From positions 2,108,001 through 2,172,000 of the forward strand of contig NZ_CP125296.1 in assembly GCF_030412785.1 (NCBI RefSeq): a stretch of 64,000 bases of DNA, in the 5' to 3' direction. Positions 32,381 to 41,790 of the stretch are shown here, in pieces. The first letter of the stretch is position 1, and each line of letters begins with the position of its first letter. The stretch comes from Paraburkholderia sabiae (GTDB lineage: Bacteria > Pseudomonadota > Gammaproteobacteria > Burkholderiales > Burkholderiaceae). Both the position numbers and the translations under genes were made by a program. The notes under the pieces were generated by a model. The model saw nothing but the letters and a program-made list of their open reading frames with translations. It made no database searches and was not told where the DNA came from.

Positions 32381-35173
32381 ATGCCCCATCAGATAACCCT
32401 GCGTTTTGAGGACGGAGTGACCCGCTTCATCGAGTGCGCGGAGGGCGAGCGCATCACCGATGCCGCCATTCGTGCCAGGATCAATATTCCACTCGATTGC
32501 CGCGATGGCGTGTGTGGTACCTGCAAGGCAGTCTGTGAGTCCGGCGAGTACATTCTGGGCGACTGCGTGGAAGATGCGCTTAGTCCGGAGGAAGCGAGCG
32601 CCCGCAAGGTTCTCACCTGTCAGATGAGCCCTCGTTCCGACTGCGCGATCCAGATCGCTACGAACTCCGATGTCTCGGGCACGGGTCCCGCCACTCACAA
32701 GGGACGGGTTGTCGCCTGCCAGCGAGCGTCCAACACCACGATCGCCTTCTCGGTCGAGATCGAGAACCGCGCCGATCTCACCTTCCTTCCTGGGCAGTAT
32801 GTCAACATCCGCGTGCCCGGCACCGATCAGACACGGTCCTACTCGTTCAGCTCGGGGCCGTCCGAGCCGCACCTGTCCTTCTTCGTACGCAATGTGCGCC
32901 AAGGGATGATGTCGACCTGGCTCTGCGAAACCGCCAAAGCAGGCGATCCCATCGAGTTTCGCGGTCCGATGGGAAGCTTCTACCTTCGCCCTGTTGAACG
33001 GCCGTTGCTGTTTCTCGCGGGAGGCACGGGCCTCGCGCCGTTCCTCTCGATGCTGGACAAGATCGTCGAGGACGGCGGCAGCCCGTATCCGATCCATATG
33101 ATTCTCGGCGTGAACAGCGATGACGATCTGGTTGGCATCGACCGGCTCGAACGCTACGCGCAGCGCCTGCCAAACTTCACCTACGCCTGCACCGTCGCCA
33201 GCCCCGAGAGTGCTCATCCCAACAAGGGCTACGTGACCCACCACATCAGAGCCTCCCAGCTCAACGGCGGCGATGCAGATGTCTACCTCTGCGGGCCGCC
33301 GCCGATGGTCGATGCCGTACGCAGCTTTCTCTCGTCCGAAGGGCTGACACCGCGCAACTTCTACTACGAGAAGTTCGCCGGCACTGGCCTCGTGGTTCAG
33401 ACGGGCGAGGAGCGCATCGCTCCCGTTGATGTCGATGAAGCCTTCGATCTGCGGATGATCCTTGAACTGGGGGCCGCTCAGTTGACCATGGGCCGGCTGT
33501 CGAGTGAGCAATTGATTGCCTTTCGACAACTCGCCGAGGCGACGGCGCAGTTCGTGTCCGGCCCGCGCTTCACCGAAGTTTCACGCTACATCGAGGCGAA
33601 TCACGCCTTCCACATGTTTACGATCGAGGCTTCGGGGAATAGTCAGTTGATCGCGCTCTACCGGCAACTGGCCGTGCAGGACTACATTGCTCGCGCACTG
33701 ACCGGGCAGATCGAGATCGTCGGCGATGTCGTTCAGCAGCACCGCGACCTTGTGACCGCCTTCGAACTGGGCGACCTGAACGCGGCGCGGGACGTGATTG
33801 CACGGCATGCGATCCATTCCAGGTCCACTATGGGCCGGGCGCTGGCGTGTATGACGAACGGCAAGGCGGCGGCACCCAAGACTGAAGCGCCCCGCGCGCT
33901 CCCTTCCGCTGCGCCGGATCGCGCGCCACAGATCTGCCCATTCACGGCGAGCACGCTGCCTCCCTATTCACACGAACTGGACTGGCCTGAAGGGCTGGAG
34001 CCATTCAAGGTCGTCGATGACGGCTCGCAAGGCGACCCTTACGAGCACTACCGCTGGATGCGCGAGCACGCGCCCGTGCTGCGTTGCCAGTCGGCGACGT
34101 CGGACGTGTGGTTCCTCTCGCGCTACGACGACGTCTATCAGGCAATCCGCAACCCGAAGCTGTTTTCCTCCGAGGTCGTCAGCCCGCCGCCGCTGACGTT
34201 CCTGACGCTGTTCGATGCGCCCGGCCATTCGCGCTTGCGCAAAGTCGTCCAGCCGTCTTTCCTGCCGCTGGCGCTCGATCCGTTTATCGAGCAGATCGCG
34301 CAACGGGCCGAAGACCTGCTCGACGCGATGATCGCCAAAGGCGGTGGTGACGTCGTCAACGATTTCGCTATCCCGCTCAGCATCTCGACCATCTCCGCGA
34401 TGATCGAGGTGCCGAACGAGGACGAGGAAAAGATGAAGTTCTGGTCGGACGAGACCTTCAGCTACTTCGGTCGCCTCGCGCGCAATGCGCCGGGGACGGG
34501 CACCGACGAGCAGAGTGCGCAGGCGTTCTTCGCTTACCTGAAGGATGCGATGGAGCGGCTCGCTCGCACCGACAGCCAGTCGATCGGCGGGCATATCGCG
34601 CGCATGTGGAAGGACGGGTTGCTGTCGGAAAAGGAAGCAAAGGAACTGTGCGCATTCGTCTTCATCGCCGGGCACGACACGACGACTATCCTTGTCGCGA
34701 ACGCTTTCCGTATGTTCGCCGAACAGCCGCATCTGCTCGGACGCATCCGCGAGCAACCCGACGACGCTGACCGTTTCGTCGAGGAGGTCGCGCGCTATCG
34801 TGGCACCGTCCAGCGCGTGAGCCGCATCACCACCGAGGCGACCACTGTCGCGGGTATCGATCTGCCCAAGGGCGCGGTAGTGCGATTGCTGCTGTCGGCT
34901 GCAAACCGCGATAACCGCAAGTTTGCCGAGGGCGAAACGTTCGACATCGACCGCGATTCGAGTGGCCACCTGGGTTTCGGCAACGGCATGCACAAATGTC
35001 TTGGCGCACCGCTCGCCAAGCTGGAGACACTGATCGCCGCGAAGGCTCTCGCCCGCAAAGTCAGCAATATTGCGCTCGATCCGACACGACCGATTCAGTA
35101 CGTGCGGGGCAACAATCTCACCAACTCCGGGCCTGAACACCTGTTTGTGAAGTTCGGTGAGATCGTGGCCTGA
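32381..35173 (+). CDS. Ferredoxin-reductase-FCD-cytochrome P450 fusion
   Basis: A single uninterrupted 930-residue protein with four parts. (1) Residues 1-95: plant-type [2Fe-2S] ferredoxin, ligands C40, C45, C48 and C80. (2) 105-335: FAD/NAD(H) reductase with RSYSFSS (152-158), GGTGLAPFLSML (214-225), YLCGPPPM (302-309) and FYYEKF; parts 1-2 match the benzoate dioxygenase reductase BenC in order and motifs. (3) About 355-490: an FCD domain as in FadR/GntR regulators, retaining H411, H454 and H476 with N407 where Asp is usual. (4) About 515-930: cytochrome P450 with AGHDTT (763-768), ExxR E802-R805, and FGNGMHKCLG with haem ligand C873. AGAGGAG precedes ATG 32381. Predicted NADH-driven, self-contained monooxygenase; aromatic substrate is a guess from BenC. 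Glu codons are mostly GAG, unlike neighbours. Confidence 0.95.
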   Translation: MPHQITLRFEDGVTRFIECAEGERITDAAIRARINIPLDCRDGVCGTCKAVCESGEYILGDCVEDALSPEEASARKVLTCQMSPRSDCAIQIATNSDVSGTGPATHKGRVVACQRASNTTIAFSVEIENRADLTFLPGQYVNIRVPGTDQTRSYSFSSGPSEPHLSFFVRNVRQGMMSTWLCETAKAGDPIEFRGPMGSFYLRPVERPLLFLAGGTGLAPFLSMLDKIVEDGGSPYPIHMILGVNSDDDLVGIDRLERYAQRLPNFTYACTVASPESAHPNKGYVTHHIRASQLNGGDADVYLCGPPPMVDAVRSFLSSEGLTPRNFYYEKFAGTGLVVQTGEERIAPVDVDEAFDLRMILELGAAQLTMGRLSSEQLIAFRQLAEATAQFVSGPRFTEVSRYIEANHAFHMFTIEASGNSQLIALYRQLAVQDYIARALTGQIEIVGDVVQQHRDLVTAFELGDLNAARDVIARHAIHSRSTMGRALACMTNGKAAAPKTEAPRALPSAAPDRAPQICPFTASTLPPYSHELDWPEGLEPFKVVDDGSQGDPYEHYRWMREHAPVLRCQSATSDVWFLSRYDDVYQAIRNPKLFSSEVVSPPPLTFLTLFDAPGHSRLRKVVQPSFLPLALDPFIEQIAQRAEDLLDAMIAKGGGDVVNDFAIPLSISTISAMIEVPNEDEEKMKFWSDETFSYFGRLARNAPGTGTDEQSAQAFFAYLKDAMERLARTDSQSIGGHIARMWKDGLLSEKEAKELCAFVFIAGHDTTTILVANAFRMFAEQPHLLGRIREQPDDADRFVEEVARYRGTVQRVSRITTEATTVAGIDLPKGAVVRLLLSAANRDNRKFAEGETFDIDRDSSGHLGFGNGMHKCLGAPLAKLETLIAAKALARKVSNIALDPTRPIQYVRGNNLTNSGPEHLFVKFGEIVA

Positions 35174-35197
35174 ACCGGATGAGGGAGCGAGGCGGAG

Positions 35198-36133
35198 TCA
35201 GCCCGCGGCGCTCCCCTTTCCGGGAGGCAAGGACCGATCGTGCGCCGAAGAGCGATATTCGGTTGGCCGGAGTCCCGTCTGCTTGCGGAAGAAGCGGCCG
35301 AAATAGGCTTCGTCCTGAAAGCCCAGTTCACTGGCGATCTGCTTCACGCTGAGCGTCGAATAGCCAAGCAGCCGCTTGGCTTCGTGGATCGAGCGTGCAT
35401 CGATTGCCTCGATCGCAGAGACCCCGAAAGTCGCGCGGCAGATGCGGGAGAGCTGGCCGGTTGTCACGCCCATTTCGTCGGCGTAGCTGGCAACCGGGCG
35501 CCGCTCGCGACAGTGGCGGTCGAGCAGTGCCCGGAAACGTTCGATTCGCGCGGTCATTGTCCGTTGCTCGGAACCGGCTGACAGCCTGGCGCTCTCGCTG
35601 AGGCGCCCGATCTTGACGAACAGGGTGATCGCCAGTGCTGCGCCTGCCGTGAACTGCCAGCGCTCATGGCTCTCCGCCTCGTGCCGGATCGACTGAAACA
35701 GGGCGTCGAGGGATGTGCCTCGTTCGATGTCGGGATCGATCGACAGCACCGTCGGTGTGCGGATGAATTCCAGCAGATCGGGGGCGGCCGTCATCGCCAG
35801 CGATTCCAGCGCAGACTGCGCGGCGGTGATGACGTGACCGTCGATATCGCTCCGGAAGCGAAAGCCGTGTACCGAGCGCGCCGGCACGACGATGAGGCAT
35901 GGCGCTTCGACTGCCCAGGTCCTGCCGTCGATGAAGGTCTCGCCGCCTCCGCCCGTGACGTAGAGCACCTGGATCAGCGCATCGTGGACGTGCGGCTCGA
36001 TGTCGAAGTCGAAACGGCCGGCACGCAACGGAATGCGTTCGTAATGCACCATGTCGACCCAAGGTTGATCGGCTTCCGCGCCATAGAGCGCGAAATGCAG
36101 AACGGTCCGGCGGCGCGGTTGGTCATGGGCCAT
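35198..36133 (-). CDS. AraC family transcriptional regulator (PobR/HpaA-like)
   Basis: A 311-residue regulator. The N-terminal cupin-like sensor (about 15-170) contains DIEPHVHDALIQVLYVTGGG; the C-terminal double HTH (about 205-300) contains the AraC signature VKQIASELGFQDEAYFGRFF. The opening FALYGAEADQPWVDMVHYE resembles PobR/HpaA-type activators of hydroxybenzoate and hydroxyphenylacetate catabolism. It is convergent with the P450 fusion gene, 24 bp from its stop, and shares its preference for GAG Glu codons. It is the obvious candidate to sense the P450 substrate, though the promoter to be controlled lies 3 kb away at the far end of the fusion gene. Confidence 0.93.
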   Translation of the reverse strand: MAHDQPRRRTVLHFALYGAEADQPWVDMVHYERIPLRAGRFDFDIEPHVHDALIQVLYVTGGGGETFIDGRTWAVEAPCLIVVPARSVHGFRFRSDIDGHVITAAQSALESLAMTAAPDLLEFIRTPTVLSIDPDIERGTSLDALFQSIRHEAESHERWQFTAGAALAITLFVKIGRLSESARLSAGSEQRTMTARIERFRALLDRHCRERRPVASYADEMGVTTGQLSRICRATFGVSAIEAIDARSIHEAKRLLGYSTLSVKQIASELGFQDEAYFGRFFRKQTGLRPTEYRSSAHDRSLPPGKGSAAG

Positions 36134-36303
36134 GATGCACGTTATGTCCTGCTATGTGTGATCGATGTCCATTGTTCCATAGGCAGTTGAAGCGTTCAAT
36201 CGCGATAAACGATTCAGGAAACCTGATCGCCTGGAAACTTTAGGAACCTTAACTACACAGAATGGGGCCTTGCAGATCGCGCAACTCAGTCAATGCGCTT
36301 GCA

Positions 36304-38370
36304 CTAGTGACCGCTATGATTGAGAACATTCTGTAGATCAAGAATGCCCACCGGCTTGACAAGGTGGTGAGCGAAACCCGCCGCCTCGGACTTTTTTCGG
36401 TCGTCTTCCTGACCATATCCGGTGTGAGCGACGAAGACCGCGCCCTGACTACCAGGCGACGCCCGAAGGTGTCGCGCGAGCTCGTATCCGTCCATGCCCG
36501 GAAGGCCGATGTCAATCAGGCAGACATCGAATGTCTCGGTCTTGGCTCGCGCGAGAGCGCCAGGCCCGTCGTGCTCGATCGAAACCGCGTTGCCCATCAC
36601 CTCCAACGCCATCCCCAGTGCGTCGGCGACTTCCGCGTTGTCGTCGACGAGCAATACGCGAAGCCGCTTCGGTTCGACGGGCGCTTGTTCAGCCATGTGC
36701 TTTGCCGGCACGGTCTCAGGATCGGCTTGCGCCAGCGGTAGCCTGACCTCGAGTTGACTACCCTTTCCGCGCCCCGCACTGCTGGCGATCACACTCCCTC
36801 CATGATGCTCGACCAGACTTTTGACGAGCGCGAGACCGAGCCCCAGCCCTCCTTCGGCGCGTTCGCTGGTCCGTTCTCCTTGCTGGAACAGATCGAACGC
36901 TGTGCGCAACAACTGCGGTTCCATCCCGATGCCGTTGTCCCGGACGATCGTGACCGCTTGTCCCGACAAACATTTCACGGTCACCTCGATACGCCCGCCA
37001 TCCGGCGAGTACTTCGCGGCATTGTTCAAGAGGTTGCTCAGGATTTGCACCAGCCGCATGCGGTCCCCGAAGACGCAGACGACTTCCTCCGGCACGTCGA
37101 CGGACAGGCGATGTTTGCGCGCCTCGATGAGGGGTCGCACCTGCTCCACCGACTCGTCCACGACCTGCCTGAAGTCCACCTTGTGCCTGTCGAGCGAAAT
37201 GACGCCTTTCGTGACGCGCGACACTTCGAGCAGGTCATCGATGAGACCCATCACGTGGACGATCTGTCGACGAATCATCGTGCCGACACGGTTGACTTGC
37301 GCCGGGTCTGCGCTCACTTCTGGAAGCAACTCGGCCCCCGCGCGAATCGGTGCGAGCGGATTGCGCAACTCGTGCGCGAGCATCGCCAGAAACTCGTCCT
37401 TGCGTCGGTTGACGTCCCGCAGTTCCTGTTCAGCAAGAACCTTTTCGTGGATATCCGTGTTCGAGCCGACCCACTTCAGAATTTCCGCCCGATTGTCGCG
37501 AATGACAATGGCGCGCGCGAGTGTCCAGCGATACTCCCCGGAGCGATGCCTGACGCGAAACATCGTTTCATAGGGTTCCGTTGTCGCCACACTGTGCGCC
37601 CACGCCCGTTCCGCCGTCGCGAGGTCATCCGGATGGACGAACTTCTTCCATTCCTGACCCTCCGCTGCCCTGTGCGGCGCGCCCGTGAAATCGTAAAAAT
37701 GCTGATTGTGGTAGTCCAGCTGTCCGTCTGCTCGCGCCGTCCAGACCATCTGCGGCAGCGCGTCCGTTACCCGCCGGAATTTCTCTTCGCCGAGTCGCCA
37801 TGCCTGCGCGTCTGTCGTCAGTTGCTGAAACGCACTCGTCGCTTCGGTCAGGGCAGCGTCGCGCCGGGAGACTTTCGCCTCGCTTTTGCTCAATTCCGCA
37901 GTGAGCAGCCGCGATTGCTCTCGAAGCGTCTCATTTGCCTGCTGGCTCAACATGTAGTCGGTCACATTTTCGACACGATGAAGAATGTAGAGCAGCCGGC
38001 CGTCGCGCCCGATAACCGGGGCGTTCACCGGATTCCAGTAGCGAAACGCGAAGCCGCCCTTCTGCCTGTCGGGGACGTCATATCGCTGGATAGCCATGGT
38101 GTGGCTCTTTTTCGTGGCAGCCACGTACAAGAGCGATGCGCGCAAATTGTTCGTTGCGTCCGCTTCGGGCACGGCCGGGTTGTCCGGAAAAACGTCAAAA
38201 AGTCCTTTGCCTATGATTTCTTCCCGAACTGTCAGCGTCTCCTTCAGATATGCATTGCTGACGCCTGCAATCGTGAAAGCCTCATCGGGCTTCAGAACCA
38301 GCATTGGGGTGGGTGTCGATTCCAGGATGAGCGGCCAGTGCTCATCGGGCAGGTCGTTTTGTCTGTCCAT
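36304..38370 (-). CDS. Hybrid sensor histidine kinase/response regulator with PAS domains
   Basis: A 688-residue soluble hybrid kinase. PAS 1 is about 12-135, a helical linker 140-190, PAS 2 about 195-310 (WTARADGQLDYHNQHFYDFTG, then a PAC ending KWVGSNTDIHE). HisKA has H333 in LAHELRNPLAPIRAG; HATPase_c spans about 435-545 with NLLNNAAKYSP, DNGIGM and GGLGLGLAL; the receiver (570-685) has D620, acidic D576/D577 and K672. No transmembrane or output domain is present. It resembles the hybrid kinase at 20309-22081 in its catalytic half. No cognate regulator is adjacent. Confidence 0.94.
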   Translation of the reverse strand: MDRQNDLPDEHWPLILESTPTPMLVLKPDEAFTIAGVSNAYLKETLTVREEIIGKGLFDVFPDNPAVPEADATNNLRASLLYVAATKKSHTMAIQRYDVPDRQKGGFAFRYWNPVNAPVIGRDGRLLYILHRVENVTDYMLSQQANETLREQSRLLTAELSKSEAKVSRRDAALTEATSAFQQLTTDAQAWRLGEEKFRRVTDALPQMVWTARADGQLDYHNQHFYDFTGAPHRAAEGQEWKKFVHPDDLATAERAWAHSVATTEPYETMFRVRHRSGEYRWTLARAIVIRDNRAEILKWVGSNTDIHEKVLAEQELRDVNRRKDEFLAMLAHELRNPLAPIRAGAELLPEVSADPAQVNRVGTMIRRQIVHVMGLIDDLLEVSRVTKGVISLDRHKVDFRQVVDESVEQVRPLIEARKHRLSVDVPEEVVCVFGDRMRLVQILSNLLNNAAKYSPDGGRIEVTVKCLSGQAVTIVRDNGIGMEPQLLRTAFDLFQQGERTSERAEGGLGLGLALVKSLVEHHGGSVIASSAGRGKGSQLEVRLPLAQADPETVPAKHMAEQAPVEPKRLRVLLVDDNAEVADALGMALEVMGNAVSIEHDGPGALARAKTETFDVCLIDIGLPGMDGYELARHLRASPGSQGAVFVAHTGYGQEDDRKKSEAAGFAHHLVKPVGILDLQNVLNHSGH

Positions 38371-38620
38371 GGCGTAGAGCCAACAAAGAACAATCCATCG
38401 AAGGACCGTACTCGTCGGACTGAGCTCTTAAAGGCAGCTTTGCTCTTGACAAAGTGCGGTTTCAAAAAGGCCACCGTGCAAGGCACAATATTCACATGCA
38501 GCAATTCGTGTGCCGCGTTTGCACGACGTGGACGAACACCACCGATGGTGGCATTTTGGCACTTCGTTTACTCACACTACTTTGCATATCGAATCAGTTA
38601 TCCAAAACGACATCGATTCC

Positions 38621-39748
38621 CTAGTTCGGCTCCTGCGCGCCACGCCAGATCTGACATAGCTGGCGTCCGACTTCGTGCAACGAGTTATGTTTCCGATAAA
38701 TGCGACGCAACCAGGCGGCATCGCTCAAGCCTTCGGTTACTGTGCGCCTGAGCATATCCAGGCCTTCGTCCGCGCCCAGAGATCGCGCGTGATCGGCGAT
38801 CGTATCGAGCGTGGCCAGAACCTGGTTTCGTATGGTATCCCGCTGGCCCGTTTCAGGATTCACGCAGGTTCCGTCCAAACCGAACCGGCAGGCCATGAAC
38901 CGGTTCGTCCGATAGACCTCGTAATCGCGCTCACTGAGGCGCAGCGGTTTGTCCATCAGCAGATAGCGCGAAAGCGATTGAATATACGCCGCGATGGCAG
39001 CGGCCCACTCGATGCGCAACGGCGTATCCATGACGCGTACTTCGATCGTGCCGTAGCCCGGACTTGGACGTATGTCCCAGTAGAAGTCCTTCAGGCTGTT
39101 GACGAGCCCCGTGTTGGCCATACGATCGAAGTACTGCTCCAGGTCAACCCACTTCGTCACGAAAGGCGCGTGCCCTGACAAGGGAAACGGCGCAACCGAA
39201 TTCAGGCGCGCACAATGGAACTGGGTATCGCTCCCCTGCACATACGGCGAGGAAGCGGCCAGCGCGATGAAATGCGGCACGTAGCGCGAAAGCGAATGCA
39301 GCAGAACGAGCGCCGAGTCGGGGTCCGGACAACCCACATGAACGTGCTGGCCGAATATCGTGAATTGCTGATAGATCGCGCCATACAGTTTCATCAGGTA
39401 TTCCGAACGCTCGCGCCCATCTGAACGCTGGTCGTACCAGTTCTGAAAAAAGTTGGTGCCGCCGCCGCACACGCCGACGTTCAGAAAATCGGCGGCCCCG
39501 ACCAGCGTATCGCGAAGCACCTGCAATTCGCCGCGCGCCTGATGAAAATCCCTGCACACGCCTGTCGCTAACTCGATCATGCCCTCGGTCGTCTCCGGCT
39601 TGATCGCGCCGACGAAGTCATGCTCTTTCACGCCGCTCAGCAATTCCGTTGCCGCCTTCGTCAGGTTGTAGTCGTGTGTATTGACGATCTGAACCTCGAG
39701 TTCGACGCCAATCGTGAACGCATCTGATGAAGCGAAGGGATCGAGCAT
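38621..39748 (-). CDS. YbdK family carboxylate-amine ligase (GCS2-like)
   Basis: A 375-residue member of the glutamate-cysteine ligase type 2 family. The N-terminus [19 protein letters not shown] carries the glutamate/ATP-binding GxExE pattern, [20 protein letters not shown] is the conserved nucleotide-site strand, and [13 protein letters not shown] lies in the C-terminal half. E. coli YbdK has weak gamma-glutamylcysteine ligase activity; the biological substrate of most members is unknown. AGGA precedes the ATG at 39748. It stands alone between the hybrid kinase and a divergent hydroxylase gene. Confidence 0.93.
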   Translation of the reverse strand: MLDPFASSDAFTIGVELEVQIVNTHDYNLTKAATELLSGVKEHDFVGAIKPETTEGMIELATGVCRDFHQARGELQVLRDTLVGAADFLNVGVCGGGTNFFQNWYDQRSDGRERSEYLMKLYGAIYQQFTIFGQHVHVGCPDPDSALVLLHSLSRYVPHFIALAASSPYVQGSDTQFHCARLNSVAPFPLSGHAPFVTKWVDLEQYFDRMANTGLVNSLKDFYWDIRPSPGYGTIEVRVMDTPLRIEWAAAIAAYIQSLSRYLLMDKPLRLSERDYEVYRTNRFMACRFGLDGTCVNPETGQRDTIRNQVLATLDTIADHARSLGADEGLDMLRRTVTEGLSDAAWLRRIYRKHNSLHEVGRQLCQIWRGAQEPN

Positions 39749-40105
39749 ACGTTGTCCTGTTGGATGCGTCGGTCGGATTAGAGTTGTTATAGGATCTGCC
39801 GATAGACATTACAAACAGCGAACGCATCGCTCAGTATGCACATGTTTCGTGCATAAGCGACGCTGCGTCCGATCGCTACCGCCGCTGGTTGCGGCATGGT
39901 CGCCACGATGCTATAAAGCGGTGTCGGAAAAGGCAGACTTGGTTTGGTAAGCCCAAGTCCTTTCGGTAACGAAAGCTCTGGTCTTTGGCCTCGTGCATGA
40001 GATCCCCACGACGAACATCGGACGCTGCAGAAGCGTCCAGTCGTTCGTCCGTGCGGTTCTCAACCTGAGGAACGCTCCGGTCGAACATCGACCAAGGAGC
40101 CGTTC
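39749..40105. other. Intergenic region between YbdK and the FAD hydroxylase genes
   Basis: About 360 bp between divergent genes. No gene, strong hairpin or repeat was found; short reading frames on either strand lack ribosome-binding sites and family likeness. It should contain both promoters. Confidence 0.5.
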
Positions 40106-41668
40106 ATGCACGATCATCATCCCCCTATCTACGACGTCATCATTGCGGGTGCCGGTCCCGTCGGCCTGTTTCTCGCCTGCGAGCTGCGCCTGTCGAACCT
40201 CTCGGTTCTGGTGCTGGAGCGAGCCGAAGACCCCGACTCCCCCTTGAAGCGTCTTCCATTCGGAATGCGCGGCCTGTCGGCGCCCACGCTCGAGGCCTTT
40301 TATCGACGTGGGTTGCTGGAGGAATTCGTCGCCGCGCAGCGTGCGGAGGATGCCGCAAGCAAGACTGCAACGCACACGCACTGGAACCAGCAGCCGCGCC
40401 GGCCAGCCGGCCACTTCGCGGGCATCCAGTTCTATCACGACGACATCGACATCACGAAGTGGCCGTATCGCCTGCCGAGCCCGGCGGGCACCAGCGTGGC
40501 AGTCGCGCTGGAGACACTTGAAACCGTCCTTGCCCGCAGAGCCTGCTCACTGGGAGCCGAGATCCAGCGTGGCTTCGGCGTCGAAGATTTCCTCGCGTCG
40601 GACGACGGCGTGAGCGTTCGCGCTGGTGAGAAAACATTTCGTGGACGCTGGCTTGTCGGTTGCGATGGTGGCCGCAGCTCGATTCGCAAGGCGGGCGGCT
40701 TCGAATTCGTCGGCACCGATCCTGAGTTCACAGGCTATTCCGTCGAAGTCGAGATTACCGGTCCGGACGCGCTCCGTCCCGGCCGGCACTACACGCCGAC
40801 CGGCATGTATACCTATGCACGGCCCGGCACGATCGCGATGGTGGAATTCGACGGCGGCGCTTTTCACCGGCTCCAGCCGATCACGCTGGAACATGTGCAA
40901 GCGGTGTTGCGCCGCGTGTCCGGCACAGACGTCACGCTGACACACCTTCGGTCCGCTACCACCTGGACGGATCGCGCTTACCAGGTGACGGCCTATCGCA
41001 AAGGGCGCGTGCTGCTCGCCGGCGATGCCGCGCACATCCATTCTCCGTTGGGCGGTCAAGGGCTCAATCTCGGGATAGGAGATGCCATGAACCTGGGCTG
41101 GAAACTGGCGTCCACGATCCGTGGCGACGCGCCGGCCGGTCTACTCGACAGCTATCAGGCGGAGCGGCATCCGGTGGGAATGGGCATTCTCGACTGGTCG
41201 CGCGCGCAAGTCGCACTCATGCGGCCCACCCCAAGCACCCGCGCGCTCGAAGCCGTCATCCGCGATCTCATCGGGACGCGCGATGGCGCGACGTATTTCG
41301 CCGAGCGTGTGTGGGGCGTTTCGCTCCGCTACGATCTCGGCGGCAGTCATCCGCTCGTGGGCCGCAGCGTTCCGGATTTCGAGCTGGTCGACGGTACGAA
41401 AGTCGGCAGCCTGTTGCGCGAAGGGAATGGGCTGTTGCTGGACTTCGATCGAAGCGCATCGCTTGAGGCGCTTTCGAGCGGATGGCGAAAGCGCGTCACT
41501 TATGTGGCAGGCGATGCGAAGGACCGGCTGGGCTTGCGCGCTGTGCTGGTGCGTCCTGACGGGGTTGTCGCCTGGACAAGTGAGAGTGCTGCCGATGATG
41601 AGGAAGCCGTACAGGCTATATCGCGGTGGTTCGGGGAGCCTGAGGATGCGGGTGGTTCCGCGAGGTAG
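40106..41668 (+). CDS. FAD-dependent aromatic monooxygenase (PheA/TfdB-like)
   Basis: A 520-residue class A flavoprotein hydroxylase. GAGPVG at 15-20 binds the FAD ADP; an acidic strand end follows (VLVLERAED); VGCDGGRSSIRK is the DG motif; VLLAGDAAHIHSPLGGQGLNLGIGDAMNLGWKL is the GD motif that binds the FAD ribityl chain (positions about 303-335). The C-terminal 130 residues form the thioredoxin-like domain of phenol hydroxylase relatives. It hydroxylates phenolic or polyketide rings with NAD(P)H and O2. AGGAG precedes the ATG. No ring-cleavage genes adjoin it, so the substrate is open; antibiotic-modifying members exist in this family. Confidence 0.93.
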   Translation: MHDHHPPIYDVIIAGAGPVGLFLACELRLSNLSVLVLERAEDPDSPLKRLPFGMRGLSAPTLEAFYRRGLLEEFVAAQRAEDAASKTATHTHWNQQPRRPAGHFAGIQFYHDDIDITKWPYRLPSPAGTSVAVALETLETVLARRACSLGAEIQRGFGVEDFLASDDGVSVRAGEKTFRGRWLVGCDGGRSSIRKAGGFEFVGTDPEFTGYSVEVEITGPDALRPGRHYTPTGMYTYARPGTIAMVEFDGGAFHRLQPITLEHVQAVLRRVSGTDVTLTHLRSATTWTDRAYQVTAYRKGRVLLAGDAAHIHSPLGGQGLNLGIGDAMNLGWKLASTIRGDAPAGLLDSYQAERHPVGMGILDWSRAQVALMRPTPSTRALEAVIRDLIGTRDGATYFAERVWGVSLRYDLGGSHPLVGRSVPDFELVDGTKVGSLLREGNGLLLDFDRSASLEALSSGWRKRVTYVAGDAKDRLGLRAVLVRPDGVVAWTSESAADDEEAVQAISRWFGEPEDAGGSAR

Positions 41669-41790
41669 ATACCAACCGCGTTACGGCCGTTTTGTGGGCG
41701 GGAAGCGTCGCTCAGGTGACGGTCTGCCATATCTGATGAGTGGCGGGGTTGCCAGAAACGGGACGTTGCACCTGAAGACTCGACGAATGG

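Noticed and set aside
31861..36300. A second copy of the tRNA-Leu 3' end as an attachment-site repeat
   Set aside because: Looked for the T-arm/acceptor sequence downstream of the P450-AraC segment and did not see it; no integrase gene is present, so no island boundary can be claimed.
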